A stretch of DNA of 64,000 bases from Echiichthys vipera (taxonomy: Eukaryota; Chordata; Actinopteri; Perciformes; Trachinidae). Every line of letters begins with the position of its first letter. The first letter of the stretch is position 1. The translations under genes were made by a program, and so were the position numbers. The notes beneath the pieces were generated by a model. It was given only the letters and a program-made list of their open reading frames with translations, was not told the DNA's origin and made no database searches. Below, piece after piece: positions 11,657 through 24,308 of the stretch. The stretch is taken from contig OY829645.1 of the NCBI GenBank assembly GCA_963691815.1, positions 8,186,401-8,250,400 on the forward strand, written 5' to 3'.

Positions 11657-13380
11657 TTAGGAAAAAGATACTAATAATCTACTAATAATTATTATTAGTA
11701 GTAGAACAAGTACAGAGACAAGACCTTTGTCTGAAGCTATTAGAAGGTCGTTAGTAATTTTTACCAGTGCTGTCTCAATGCTATGATTCGCTCTAAATCC
11801 TGACTGGAAGTCCTCAAATAACTCATTATTATGTAAAAAGTCACAAAGCTGTTTGGCGACCAATTTCTTGAGGATCTTAGAGAGAAAAGGAAGGTTAGAT
11901 ATAGGTCTATAGTTGGCTAGTACCTCAGGATCAAGACTGAACTTTTTAAGAAGAGGTTTAATTACAGCTATTTTAAACGACTGTGGTAAATAACCTACTG
12001 ATAAAGACATGTTAATCATATCTAATACAGGAGTGCTAACTAAAGGTAACACTTATGTAAGTAACCTAGTTGGAATAGAGTCTAGGAGACAAGTAGAGGG
12101 CTTTGATGTGTAAATAGTAGAGGTTAATTTGTTAAGGTCAACTGTAGAAAAGCAGGTCGTACAGTTGTTTCTAAGGTTCCTGGGTTTGAAGAAAAATTGG
12201 TGCCAAGCGAGTGGATTTTGTCTCTAATCGTTATAATTTTGTCATTAAAGAAGGTCATGAAGTCATTTCTACTGAGGGTTATAGGAATACATGGCTCAAT
12301 AGAGCTGTGGCTCTCTGTCAGCCTGGCTACATTGCTGAAAAGAAATCTAGGATTGTTCTTATTCTCCTCTATTAAAGATGAGTAATAGGCTGCTCTGGCA
12401 TTATGGAGGGCCTTCATATATGTTTTTAGACTTTCATGCTAAACTAAGCGAGATTCCTCCAATTTAGTAGAACGCCATTTGATTTCCAATTTTTCGCGAT
12501 ATTTGTTTTAGTTCTAGGGTTTGTGAGTTATACCACGGAGCTAACTTCCTGTGTTTCATTATCTTCTTTTTGGAGCAACAGAGTCAAGTGTTGTTCGTAG
12601 TGAGCCTGCAACACTGTCAACAAGGTGATCAATTTCAGAGAAACTAACGTTCGTACAGAAATCTTGAATATTAGGATAAGGCTTTAAATGAAATGCAGAT
12701 GGAATCGCTTCCTTAAATTTAGTTATAGCACTATCAGATAAACATCTAGTGTAGAAACTTTTGCCTAGAGGTGAGTAGTCCTGTAATATGAATTCAAAAG
12801 TTATTAAATAATGGTCTGATAAGATAGTATTCTGTGGAAAGACTATTAAGTCAATGATTTCCACACCATAAGCCAAAACAAGGTTGAGGGTGTGATTAAA
12901 ACAGTGAGTAGGTTTATGTACACTCTGACTAAAACCAATCGAATCTAATAGAGAGATAAACGCAGTACTAAGGCTTTTATTATCAACGTCCGTGTGAGTA
13001 TTAAAATCTCCTACAATGATTACTTTATCAAATTTAAGGACTAAATTTGACAGAAACTCTGAGAATTCAGATAGAAATTCAGAGTACGGACTAGAAGCAT
13101 GGTACACTATAACAAGTATAATTGGCTGCACAGTTTTACAGGTTGAATGTGAAAGATAAAGAACAAGACTTTCAAATTAATTATAATTTAGTTTAGGTTT
13201 AGGTTTTATTAATAGGCCTGAGTCATAAAAAGCTGCAACGCCTCCTCCTCGGCCACTGCCTCGAGGAATATGAGTATTAATATGACTGGGAGGAGTGGAT
13301 TCATTTAGGCTAACATATTCTTCATGACACAACCAGGTTTCAGTCAGACAGAGTAAATCAATAGGGTTATCTGATATCAA
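11657..13380 (-). pseudogene. L2-like ORF2 relic: APE endonuclease and RT fingers
   Basis: The minus-strand pieces start with LLCLTETWL (about 13356) and GSGRGGGVAAFY, the N-terminal endonuclease motifs. Then come IILVIVYHASSPYSEFL (about 13130), VIIVGDFNTHTD and LSDHYLITFE, where the catalytic His of SDH is kept. A linker follows (12124-12417, AAYYSSLIEENKNNPRFLF). RT fingers are at 11657-12052 (ANYRPISNLPFLSKILKKLVAKQL, FEDFQSGFRANHSIETALVKITND). Stops and frame changes separate the pieces. The protein would nick target DNA and reverse-transcribe RNA; here the catalytic RT residues are absent. Confidence 0.85.
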
Positions 13381-13713
13381 ATCATTTATTAATACAGCTT
13401 TAGATTACAGAGATCTGATGTTTAAAAGTCCACATTTTATTTTATGATCTTGTTGCATTATTGCAAATTTGGTGTTGATTTGTATCAAGTTTTCCTGTGT
13501 AGCTCCTCTTCTGTTCATTTTTTATTTAATTAATGTAGATGATCGTGAGGCACACAGCGTTTGTATAGGATACTGAGCTGTAAAGTGATCCACAGAGCGC
13601 GCGGAGAGGTGTGTAACACTGCAGCTATGCTTGCTCTCTCTCTCTGGTAAGGGCAGCGCAGAGAGGTGTATTAAACTGTGACTCTGCTTCCTGATCCCAA
13701 CACTGGGTTTTTG

Positions 13714-14761
13714 TCAGGAGGTGGTGGTGGTGCAGGAATCGACAGTCAGGTCAATGTTTGCAGATAAGAGTCTTGACCTCTCCTGGTTAGGGTGCAGGCC
13801 ATCGTGTTTAAAAAGCCTTGGGCTGTTAAAAAAAGCTGTGAAGTTGTCCACAAATGGAATACTCTTCCCCAGGCAGAATTTTTTAAGCCACAGTTGCAGC
13901 TGGCGGAGGCGGCTGTACATGACGTCACCAAAACGCGGTGGGGGAAGGGAGCCGGAGATAATCAGACGCTTCCCTGTGTTTAGCAGGCGGTCCACCATGG
14001 ACCTGAAATCGTTGATGCCGGATTGCAGGACCAGCGTGGAGGCCAACCTGTGTTGTGAACACAGCTGGAGAGCGGAGCACTCAACATCCCTGACGCGGGC
14101 TCCAGGGTGGCAGAAAGTCTGGCCGCAGCGCACCCTCATGGGCCTGACCATCGAGGTTCCGACAACCAGCACACAGGTAATGCGGTTTGGGCGTGCGGAC
14201 CCCAGCTCCTGGGTCGGCGAGAGCCACGACCGGCTGTATGGACGGATCCCAGGGACGAGCTGGAGCATGCACCGAGATGGGGTCAAACCTGTTATCCAGT
14301 GGTAGATCCGGAGGGAGAGATGGGCGAGCCCCAGTGCCCCTGTTCACCACTGACAAAGGTTCACTCGGCTTGAGTGGAGTTGAGCTCACCAGACCTGGAG
14401 CCACCGCTCCGGCCTCCCTGGTAAAGCACTGCCACTCCGCGGGGAGAAGGCAGGAGGTGGAGGGTGCCGATGACTTGAGCTTGGCACCCTAGTGGTGCCA
14501 TTGGTAATCGGTGAATGCTGGTGCCGGAGATCCAGTGGTGATGGAGCCAGTCCATGGCGGGGTGGTGTTGTCGGCGGCCGTCATGGTATGGTCACCAGCA
14601 TCGGTAGCCTTAAGATGGGCGAGGAACTTCGCCTGGGTTGAGGCGACGGTGGAAAATTCCAGGAGGATTTTGTTCTTCTCCTTGAGGTCAGCCTTCAGGC
14701 CAGAGATGTTCTCCCTCAGTTTTGAGAGTGTGGGGAGACAGGACTCGCACGCAGCCATCAT
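13714..14761 (-). pseudogene. L2-like ORF1 with SGNH/GDSL esterase-like domain
   Basis: An ATG at 14761 opens MMAACESCLPTLSKLRENI followed by a short coiled coil (about residues 10-45, LRENISGLKADLKEKNKI). A stop after YQWHH (about 14489) and frame changes near 14404 and 14200 interrupt it. The second half (13714-14200) is an SGNH-hydrolase-like domain: VVGTSMVRPM (block I, usually GDSM), SGINDF (block III, GxND) and DGLHPN (block V, D..H). ORF1 esterase domains are known in L2/CR1 LINEs, including zebrafish L2. The block-I Asp is Thr here, but the serine remains. Their exact role in retrotransposition is unsettled; lipid or RNP trafficking has been proposed. Confidence 0.75.
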
Positions 14762-15105
14762 ATCGCAGCCTGTGCTGGGGATCTGTCACCCCGGGACACA
14801 AAACCGTCACAGGGAGGTGAGTTACATTAAATTCCGGACCTGGAGCCGAATGTCCCGGGAGATGCTTCTTCACTCCTGGGCAGGCAGCCCACTTCACCAG
14901 TTGTTTTTAGATCCCGCTGAGTTGAAGAAATGTTTTAAAATTGGCGCCTCGCTAGTGCGATTCGGCGTCACGACTTCCGTGTTTTACTTCTCCGGTGTGA
15001 TCAGAGGCAACCACAGGCCCGATGGTAAAATGCTTCGGTCGATCGTTTGAAGAAATGAATACAACAAAAGCTGGCCACGAGTAATTCCAAATATGGAATC
15101 AATAA

Positions 15106-15514
15106 ACTAAGTTAAAAACAATATTTTTCTGGAGCCGAAGTGGCGGGACGTGCAGCCCAAAGACACCATTTATCGGTGAGACCAGCTGGCCATATCGAGA
15201 CAACTCTTTAGCCAGTACTTCATTCTTAATGAACGGCGGAGCATCGGAGATTGTTACCTTTGTGGCCGGACACACCAGGGGGAGAACAGGAGTGAAGGTG
15301 TTGTGTAACACTACACCGCTCTCCACCACATACAAATCACTCCATTCATGCGGGAGGCAGACTTAACGCTGCCATAACCCACCACCTCTCCCACTGCTAA
15401 CCCTGCCTCCTCCACAGAGCACTGCATAGCCGGGATCAGTTTGATGGCATGACGCCGACTCAGCCTCTCAAACTCAGCGGCAGCAGCCGCCTCCACCGGC
15501 ATGGTGCCAGGCAA
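15106..15514 (-). pseudogene. L1/Tx1-like LINE ORF1 N-terminal relic
   Basis: The ATG at 15514 or the nearby one at 15502 (MPVEAAAAAEFERLSRRHAI) begins a protein of the fish Tx1/L1 ORF1 type, with KLIPAMQCSVEEAGLAVGEV and YGSVKSASRMN. A frame change near 15330 is followed by VESGVVLH, VTISDAPPFIKNEVLAKELS and YGQLVSPI, an RRM-like segment. Homology ends near 15110, where the L2-like LINE begins. The 5'UTR probably reaches about 15690. This is likely the 5' part of the element whose ORF2 is at 8999-11485; about 2 kb expected between them is missing. Confidence 0.7.
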
Positions 15515-15689
15515 ACGCTGCTTTCACCACCACCAAAACAACAAACACAACAAAAAACTCCTCTAATTAAAGACAAACTGTAAACACATAAACAGACCAA
15601 AAAAAAGAAAGAATAATGTTCGAAAACTCAAAACCGCTGAAAAGTTCATCACTCACCACAATTTCAGCACTCAGTCCTCCATTCACTCA

Positions 15690-17324
<1,635 letters not shown>

Positions 17325-17904
17325 AGTCAGAGAACAAGTCAGCAGCAGCACAGTGAATACAGTGTCTGTTGGAGCAGATATGCAGTCAACAGTCACACGT
17401 GTTTATGCGACTGTTTGCAGCTGATCGACAAATCTGCAGTGTCATTAGCTGTACGGACCCCCACCACCTCCGTGGTTATGTAATCCTCAAACCACCCTTG
17501 CTGAATGCAGATGTTTCTCTCTCATCAGATGGAAAAGGTCTAATCCAGCTATTAGTCCATCCCAGTTGTACACCAGGACATCTGCCAGAAACAGGCCTCA
17601 CAGCAATTATTCTGATAAATCTTGATTCTGTAAACCTCGTAGTTGGATAGAAAAGGCTGTTGATGTAGTTAGCAGATGTACTGCATCTACTACTAGATTT
17701 TTTTTTTCATACCATAAATTCTCAACTAGTTCATGCTTTTAATTACTATATTGTCTTTAATATGAGTCTGTTGCAAACAACAGTCTTGGTCTCTTTGCGA
17801 GGCTCCAACAATGGTCTGGTCAATGATCAATGGTAATGTATATTACTGGAAAGGAACAATACGTAAACCCTTACATTAAATCTCAAACTGGGAATTACAC
17901 TCAA

Positions 17905-18465
17905 ACTCTGTGGTGATCTGTCCATCTAACTCCTCAGGCCTGGACTCTGCTGTCCACTTACATCTCAAGGTGAAAGCCCACTTATTTGATGACAACAATG
18001 TCCACATACTGGACAGAGAGGACAGATGGTTTAAAAGAGGAGTAAAAGAAGCCATCTATGTAAAAGTAGAGAAACCATCGTTAAACAGAGGAGGAGGTCT
18101 GAGACACCACTTATCTCCAATTTACAATGCTGCCCTTTCATCCCTTCCCAGGAGATTCAACAATCTAACCTCAAAAAACAACTGTTCACAAATGGCCTCC
18201 TGTGACTCCAACGACTGTCGTTAAGACTCAATAGAGCACTAACGAAGTTGAAACCAATTTCCCACCAACGACTGTCACTATAAAGAAGGTCCTTGGCACT
18301 TGGAGCACAAAGGGTTCCAGTGACATCATCGGCCTTGTGAGAGGTTAAATACCTGGATCTCCACACCAGTTAGTTGGACCAGTCCAACCAAGTCTAGTTG
18401 CTTTTGACTGAAATTGCTTTGGGGATAACGATGACCTGGACAATAGAGAATATTCACAGGCTTAT
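17905..18465 (+). mobile_element. Penelope-like element 3' fragment (GIY-YIG region)
   Basis: The frame at 17910-18224 reads HLHLKVKAHLFDDNNVHIL, then DREDRWFKRGVKEAIYVKVE, PSLNRGGGLRHHLSPIYNAA and L. This is the conserved C-terminal block that follows the GIY-YIG endonuclease core in Penelope-like (Neptune/Poseidon-type) retroelements of fish. The upstream RT and the GIY-YIG motif itself are absent, so this is a 5'-truncated copy. The following non-coding part ends in 'ttttgactgaaattgcttt' (18402-18420), also found in the fragment at 30229-30432. The family call is from pattern recall. Confidence 0.7.
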
Positions 18466-18469
18466 GGCT

Positions 18470-19150
18470 AATTTATAAAACAACATATTTTCTATATATA
18501 AAAAATATCACCACTATCCAAACAAAGAAACGGTCAACAAATACAAAAATGAATTGTATTTATTCATCCAGTTGTTATTTCTTCATTGCAGGAAGACACT
18601 GCAGAGAGGAGCTGCAGACTTATTTTGACTTTAATACAAACTGACTGGTGCTCTTCCCCTCTACTTCCATTCTGCACACACAGCCCTCTCAACTGTTCTA
18701 CAGCCTGTAGCTACAGAGCGTGCACTCTGTAGCTACAGGCTTTATTTGAAAAGAATCCATTGTGTCCTGAGACAACTATTTGCATGTTTTATGCAACTGG
18801 TCTCTCAACTTATCTGGTTTTAGTTTGATGAAAAAAGTGTAGGGTGTTATTCACTTCAAGCAGTAGGTAAAAAGAAAAAAAACAACTTTTTCTCAGATTC
18901 TCAGACGTGATGGTCAGACTCTCTTTTTGACAATAAGCATGTTAATATCGGCAAAAGTGATTCAGAGATGGAAAGAAAATGTTACTAATAGTTTAGCCTG
19001 CTATCCGTTGAATCACACAGATGCAGAGGGCACTCCGGGTCTAACACAATGCTAAATGTTGTTTTAATATGTCTACGGCTGACAGACATTACTGGAAATT
19101 AGGAACCAGCTGGGGTTAGTCCTTAGGCTAAAGGCTAACCTCAGCAGCAG
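18470..19150. other. No gene; contains a perfect hairpin
   Basis: AT-rich non-coding sequence with no coding pattern. The only structured feature is the inverted repeat at 18702-18741, listed separately. Confidence 0.5.
18702..18741. repeat. Perfect inverted repeat, 17-bp arms
   Basis: AGCCTGTAGCTACAGAG (18702-18718) is followed by a 6-nt spacer (cgtgca) and then its exact reverse complement (18725-18741). Each arm itself contains the palindrome TGTAGCTACA. A transcript of either strand could form a stable stem-loop. No family or function is assigned. Confidence 0.9.
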
Positions 19151-19154
19151 ACCA

Positions 19155-19400
19155 GGCCCCGTTTCAGAAAGCACACTCAACTAACCCTGAGCCTACACAT
19201 GAACTCTGAGTTGATCTATCCTGAGATGGGAAACTGGGTTTTCAGTTCCAGAGTAGCTGATCAGTGTACATAAAAAACATCATCTATGGAGCTCTGACAG
19301 TGATTCACCATGGCAAAAGGGAAAAAAAGGCAAAACCTCCATTTTAATCCTGTGGATGTAGAGATATTAATGCATAATGTATGCACAATGTGGACATTTA
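19155..19400 (+). repeat. Old Harbinger left-end relic with Myb-like start
   Basis: The sequence from 'ggccccgtttcagaaagca' onward follows the same order as the left ends of the two Harbinger copies downstream (aactctgagttgatctat..., gggaaact..., ttccagagtagctgatcag). It then reads ATG (about 19310) MAKGKKRQNLHFNPVDVEIL, the start of a Harbinger Myb/SANT-like protein. It is far more diverged than the copies at 19747 and 22429. Confidence 0.65.
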
Positions 19401-19446
19401 TAGTTAAAGAAAAGAGCCTGAGTCAGAGCAGATGAAGTTATCATTT

Positions 19447-19743
19447 AAACAAGCACTGGAGATCAAAATTAGAGAACAAATTATAAATACTTGATTTATT
19501 CAGAAATACTGTTCTTTTTTATTGTTTAGATTATGGTAGAATATCCACTGTGTCTATACCTCTGCTGTACTAGCATGTTTTTTTAATAACCATGTCACTT
19601 CAACAAAAACCTTTATTTTGTGAAAAAAGCAGTGAGCAAAATTAGAGAACACTTTCAGATTCCTCCCAGTTATTGGTGTTAATCTGGCACCTGGTGACAA
19701 TTGACTTCATTGTTGGACACAACCTATTCATCTGGCAGCTCTC
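19447..19743. repeat. Tc1-like element relic, left part
   Basis: Contains 'aaaattagagaaca' twice (about 19458 and 19638) and a segment (19459-19610) that is the reverse complement of 34420-34550. The block 19614-19651 (ttttgtgaaaaaagcagtga...) is inverted at 21571-21606, so the two lie on opposite sides of Harbinger copy A. This implies that A landed inside this older element. Confidence 0.6.
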
Positions 19744-19912
19744 CTGGGGTCCGTTTCACAAAGCAGGTTCAACAAACTCTGAGTCTAACCCTGAACTCTG
19801 AGTTGATCTACTCCGAGATAGGAAACTCTGAGTTTTTGGTTCCAGAACAGCAGATTTGCGTTAGGTTGATCAACTCAGAGTAGCATCAATGGAGCCCTGA
19901 TTCGACGAGTCA

Positions 19913-20222
19913 CCATAGCAACGGGGAAGGGGAGGGCTACGCTACAACTCGAACTGTAAATATTAATGCGGAGAGTCTGAGCATGTTTTTCGCCGAAAGT
20001 GTAACACCGCTGCAGCAGCAAAAGAGAGGGAGACGTGCGGGAGGACATTGCTGCTCGGGTCAGTACGTAAGTTTAAATGTAGTCCTGTTGCAATCACAAT
20101 AATATCACAGGGGGAACTGCTTCGGTGGTAGCCTATTAATTTATTTAATTTAGGTGCTTCACACGGGGGAGAAGCGCACTTGGCAGCAGCTTAAGATGAA
20201 ACATAAAAACATTGTTCAAACA
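19913..20222 (+). pseudogene. Harbinger Myb/SANT-like protein relic (copy A)
   Basis: Two exon-like pieces are seen. In the first, the ATG is mutated to ATA (about 19914); the reading then runs through a stop and frame change to AAAAKERE and ENIAARV-type residues. It ends at a good donor, GTAAGT at 20067. The second, after an acceptor near 20151, reads TGEKRTWQQLKMKHKNIVQT, the end of the Myb-like DNA-binding fold. In active Harbingers this protein helps the transposase enter the nucleus and bind the ends. This copy has lost its start. Confidence 0.7.
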
Positions 20223-20810
20223 TGGTGACGCCTCATTTTGAGCATGTTTTACATTGTAAAGTGAATATTACCGTAAGTGGCTGTTTTATATTTTGTAAAG
20301 AAACTCCCATTTGCAAAAAAATGCAGCGCAACACACATATCTTCTGGGATGTGAGAGCATGACTTTGGTTGTTAATGTTGGAAATGTAAGGACGGACGAG
20401 GTTGTGTATGTAAATGATGGACTGTGACATGAAACGGTGTTGTGCCGTATTCAGCCCCCTCGCACTATAGGTGATATTCTGGATCAGAAGGCTATATAGG
20501 AGTAGTTTATATACCGGTAACCCAACTAAAAGCACACACTTTTGAACCTATGAATTGCAAGAAAAGCTGGGATTATATTTAGGAAACGCTGAGTCAAATA
20601 CATTGAACTTGCTCAAAAGATCCATTTCAATCATTTTGTAATTATGGCTGCAGTATATTAAGGACGTCTATGCGTGGTCTGATAATCATCTCCCGACGAA
20701 TATTTAATTATCTGTGCAGTAATGCTGCACCTTCATCCATGGGATCATTATCAAAAGTACATGCCATGGTAGTGAAATAGTTGCCATCTAATATAACTTC
20801 TAATGTAGGC

Positions 20811-21044
20811 CTACTGAATGATTTTTATACGTTGTATAAAAAAACTCCCTTTTGCAAAAAAACGCAGCGCAACACACAATATCTGCTGTGATATGAAACG
20901 GTACCACTCAAAAAGAGAATTACCTGGAAATGCAAGAACATCTATAATCAATAGTTTGATAATCATCTCCCGACGAATATTTAATTCTCTACGCAGTAAT
21001 GCTGCACCTTCATCCACGGGATCGTTATCAAAAGGACATGCCAT
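20811..21044 (-). pseudogene. Harbinger transposase (HARBI1-like) N-terminal relic, copy A
   Basis: The ATG at 21044 (minus) opens MACPFDNDPVDEGAALLRRE, followed by IDVLAFPGNSLFEWYRF and then SQQILCVALRFFAKGSF. The family has about 35 extra residues between YRF and the SQQ segment, so there is an internal deletion. A diverged fragment of the missing part (PYISNINNQSHALTSQKICV) occurs lower down, at about 20300-20400. The DDE nuclease domain is absent, so it cannot transpose itself. Confidence 0.8.
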
Positions 21045-21448
21045 GGTAGTGAAATAGTCGCCACCTAATATAACTTCTAATGACTGATGTTTGCAGTGAT
21101 TTTCTGAAAAAACAGACGACAGAACTATACTCAGCCAAAACTCGCCCGCTGACTGAATGAATGAGGAAATCAAACACCGTGTGTGGCTGAAAAAGGGCGG
21201 AGACAGAGAGAAAACTCAAGGTTTTCTGAGAAAAACCTGGTCCCGACCAGGTTAGTTTCAGAGAGCATGTTACCATGGTAACTGGCCGAGAGGTTAAGTA
21301 ACCTCTCTTTGTGAAACAGGCTAGAGTTACCCCTCTTTCTCTGATTTGAGTTACCTCCCTTTGTGAAACGGAAAACTCAGAGTTTCCCTCATTTCAGGGT
21401 TAACAGACTCAGAGTTTTCACTAAACCTGCTTGTGAAACTGACCCCAG

Positions 21449-21620
21449 GTCTCAGATTCAATTAAGTCCCTAAAAAAAAAATTGGTTCAACACTACAGCT
21501 GGACATTTTTGAATCCTATAGCCCTAAGAAAACATTGTTGAAATCTAACCTTCTGACAGAATGGTTACTGTACTCTAATTACTCACTGCTTTTTTCACAA
21601 AATAGAAAAGAAAGATTTTT
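21449..21620. repeat. Tc1-like element relic, right part
   Basis: Holds the inverted partner (21571-21606) of 19614-19651 and the block 'cttctgacagaatggttact' shared with 34411-34430. With 19447-19743 it forms one element split by Harbinger A. Confidence 0.55.
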
Positions 21621-22641
21621 TAACTCACTATATATATATATAGATTATTACACATAATGTGCCATAAACATTTTAGTGGAACTGCTCACCAAACTGACAG
21701 CTGTCCACACATAGTTACAGTGTGTTTTATTCAGAGTATTGAACATTTGAATGTGAGGGCAAAAACAGTGCATTTAAACCATAACATTAGATAGTCCTGA
21801 GTAATAAACTTAGGCAACACTCAACCAGGATTTTTGTGTCTGACATCCGCTTTAATATGCGCTTTCGTGCTGCTTGATCATATTTGGATCATTGTGCAAA
21901 TCGCGCATTTGGAGCGTCGAAGCAGTTAGGTAGCAGCCGGCGGCTAGCTGTCTGCTGTTGTTCTCCACTGTTGTGCTAAATGGGAAGTGATGCTAGTGCT
22001 AGCCAGGGATCTGAATGCTTTTAAAAGAACAGAAATTAGCTCTTAGATGAAGTGTGTGGCTCTTAAAAGAGCCATTGTGTTGTAGTGAGATCAGGCCATC
22101 CGTGATTTCACCTCCGTAGCTGTAGGAGGTGCTGACCTGCCTCTGTGGGTCTGCTGTAGATCAGACCGGGATACGCTCATGGGAAAAGTTCAATGTTTTC
22201 AACTCGCACGTTGGAGGCGTTGGACACAAATATCAATCGACTTCCGCGACTATCGCCTTGCGAGTTGTCTGTAGATTGACTGTCTATGTTATGTTATGTT
22301 CTATTGTGTCCATTGTGGGCCAATTGAGCGACAACTCTTCATTGAAAATCAATGTAAATGGCGCAATGACATGTGATTCAGGCGGATCCAGCGCGAATGC
22401 GGCGTAAATGAAGTGACTGGGGCATCTGGGGCCTGTTTCACAAAGCAGGTTCAAAAAACTCTGAGTTTAACCCTGAACTCTGAGTTGATCTACTCTGAGA
22501 TAGGAAACTCTGAGTTTTCAGTTCCAGAACAGCAGATTTGCGTTAGGTTGATCAACTCTGAGTAGTTTGACCTGGAGTTAAGCGCGTGCACCACAAGTAA
22601 AAAAAGACAGCATCAATGGAGCCCTGATTCGACGAGTCACC

Positions 22642-22944
22642 ATGGCATCGGGGAAGCGAAGGACTACGCTACACCTGGAATTGGAAATATTAATGCGCTC
22701 ATACATCGAGTTTGAGCAGGTTTACACCGCTGCAGCAGCAAAAGAGAGGGAGACGGTGCGGGAGAACATTGCTGCTCGGGTCAGTGCATAAGTTTAAATG
22801 TAGTCCTTTGCAATCACAATAATATCACAGGGGAAACTGCTTGGGTGGTAGTCTATTAATTTATTTCATTTAAGTGCAACCCCGCGGGGGAGAAGCGCAC
22901 TTGGCAGTAGCTTAAGATGAAACATAAAAACATTGTTCAAACAG
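22642..22944 (+). pseudogene. Harbinger Myb/SANT-like protein relic (copy B)
   Basis: The ATG at 22642 reads MASGKRRTTLHLELEILMRS, then YIEFEQVYTAAAAKERETVR and ENIAARV, an intact first exon. The donor that is GTAAGT in copy A is ATAAGT here, so the frame runs into a stop. The second exon (about 22875-22944) reads NPAGEKRTWQ, a stop, then LKMKHKNIVQT. This copy therefore kept the start that copy A lost, and lost the donor that copy A kept. Confidence 0.75.
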
Positions 22945-23553
22945 GTAAAACATCGGCAAAATCTCATGGTGACGCCTCATTTTGAGTATGTTTTACATGG
23001 TAAAGTAAATATTACCATAAGTGGCTGTTTTTTTTACAACATATAAATGTTGTATAAAAAACTCCCATTTGCAAAAACCGCAGCGCAACACACAATATCT
23101 GCTGTGATATAAGAGCATTACTGGTTGTTAATGTTGGAAATGTAAGGAGGGGTGAGATGGACTGTGACATGAAACGGTGTTGTGCCGTATTCAGAACCCC
23201 TGCCGTGAAATGCACCCCTCGCATTATAGGTGATATTCTGGATCAGAAGGCTATATAGGAGTAGTTTATATGCTGGTAACCCAATTATGGCACACACTTT
23301 GCAAGAAAAACTGGGATTATATTTAGGAAACGCTAAGTCAAATACATTCAACTTGCTCAAAAGATCCATTTCATTCATTTTGTAATTATGGCTGCAGTAT
23401 ATTAAGGACGTCTATGCGTGGTCTGATAATCATCTCCCAACGAATATTTAATTCTCTTTGCGGTAATGCGTCACCTTCATCCACGGGGTCGTTATCAAAA
23501 GGACATGCCATGGTAGTGAAATAGTCACCACCTAATATAACTTCTATATAGGC

Positions 23554-23787
23554 CTACTGAATGATTTTTATACGTTGTATACAAAAACTCCCGTTTGCAA
23601 AAAAACGCAGCGCAACACACAATATCTGCTGTGATATGAAACGGTACCGCTCAAAAAGAGAATTGCCTGGAAATGCAAGAACATCTATAATCAATAGTCT
23701 GATAATCATCTCCCGACGAATATATAATTCTCTGTGCAGTAATTCTGCACCTTCATCCATGGGATCATTATTAAAAGGACATGCCAT
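23554..23787 (-). pseudogene. Harbinger transposase N-terminal relic, copy B
   Basis: The ATG at 23787 (minus) reads MACPFNNDPMDEGAELLHRE, then IDVLAFPGNSLFERYRF and SQQILCVALRFFANGSF, with the same internal deletion as copy A. A diverged fragment at about 23100-23160 belongs to the deleted part. The catalytic domain is absent. The sequence keeps ERYRF, closer to the family pattern than EWYRF in copy A. Confidence 0.8.
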
Positions 23788-24308
23788 GGTAGTGAAATAG
23801 TCGCCACCTAATATAACTTCTAATGTCTGATGTTTGCAGTGATTTTCTGAAAAAACAGACGGAACTATACTACGCCAAAACTCGCCCGCTGACTGAATGA
23901 ATGAGGAAATCAAACACCATGTGTGGCTGAAAGAGGGCGGAGACAGAGAGAAACTCAAGGTTTTCTGAGAAAAGTTTCAGAGAGCATGTTACCATGGTAA
24001 CTGACCGAGAGGTTAAGTTACCTCTCTTTGTGAAACAGGCTAGAGTTACCCCTCTGTCTCTGGTTTGAGTTACCTCCCTTTGTGAAACGGAAAACTCAGA
24101 GTTTCCCTCATTTCAGGGTTAACAGACTCAGAGTTTTCACTAAACCTGCTTTGTGAAACAGGCCCCTGAAGAGGTGCGTCTGAAGCGACGCGAATAAAGT
24201 TGAAAATATTTTTTATATTTTTAGCGACGAGTTCAAGCCAACGATGTCACGTCCCTCAAACCGACGATGTCCCTTTCCTCACGTACTGTTGTTTACATTC
24301 AGGTCAAC

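Larger units (their letters stand above)
11486..15105 (-). mobile_element. L2-like LINE inserted in the L1-like LINE
   Basis: On the minus strand this element carries an ORF1 with an esterase-like domain (13714-14761), then an ORF2 with endonuclease and the start of RT (11657-13380), then a 3'UTR (about 11640-11490). L1-like sequence flanks it on both sides in the same orientation: ORF1 5' part at 15106-15514 and ORF2 at 8999-11485, so it probably interrupts an older element. The RT reading stops at 'GLVSVLVLL', just before the catalytic palm, and continues into AT-rich sequence, so the core of RT is deleted. Boundaries are approximate; no target-site duplication was resolved. Confidence 0.75.
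19747..21445. mobile_element. PIF/Harbinger derivative, copy A
   Basis: The left end GGGTCCGTTTCACAAAGCAG matches the inverted right end GGGTCAGTTTCACAAGCAGG. Flanks are CTG (19744-19746) and CAG (21446-21448), both fitting the CWG target known for some animal Harbingers, although not identical to each other. Inside are decayed Myb/SANT-like exons on the + strand and HARBI1-like transposase pieces on the - strand, the normal two-gene layout. A ~130-bp segment holding the transposase start occurs twice (about 20679-20810 and 20957-21087). Copy B at 22429 has the same arrangement. Confidence 0.85.
22429..24165. mobile_element. PIF/Harbinger derivative, copy B
   Basis: The terminal repeats GGGCCTGTTTCACAAAGCAG are the same at both ends, with exact CTG duplications at 22426-22428 and 24166-24168. 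It is the same ~1.7-kb derivative as copy A, in the same orientation and about 1 kb away. Myb-like exons lie on +, transposase N-terminus on -, and the transposase-start segment is doubled (about 23421-23550 and 23699-23830). The flanking sequence closes up perfectly if the element and one CTG are removed. Confidence 0.9.
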
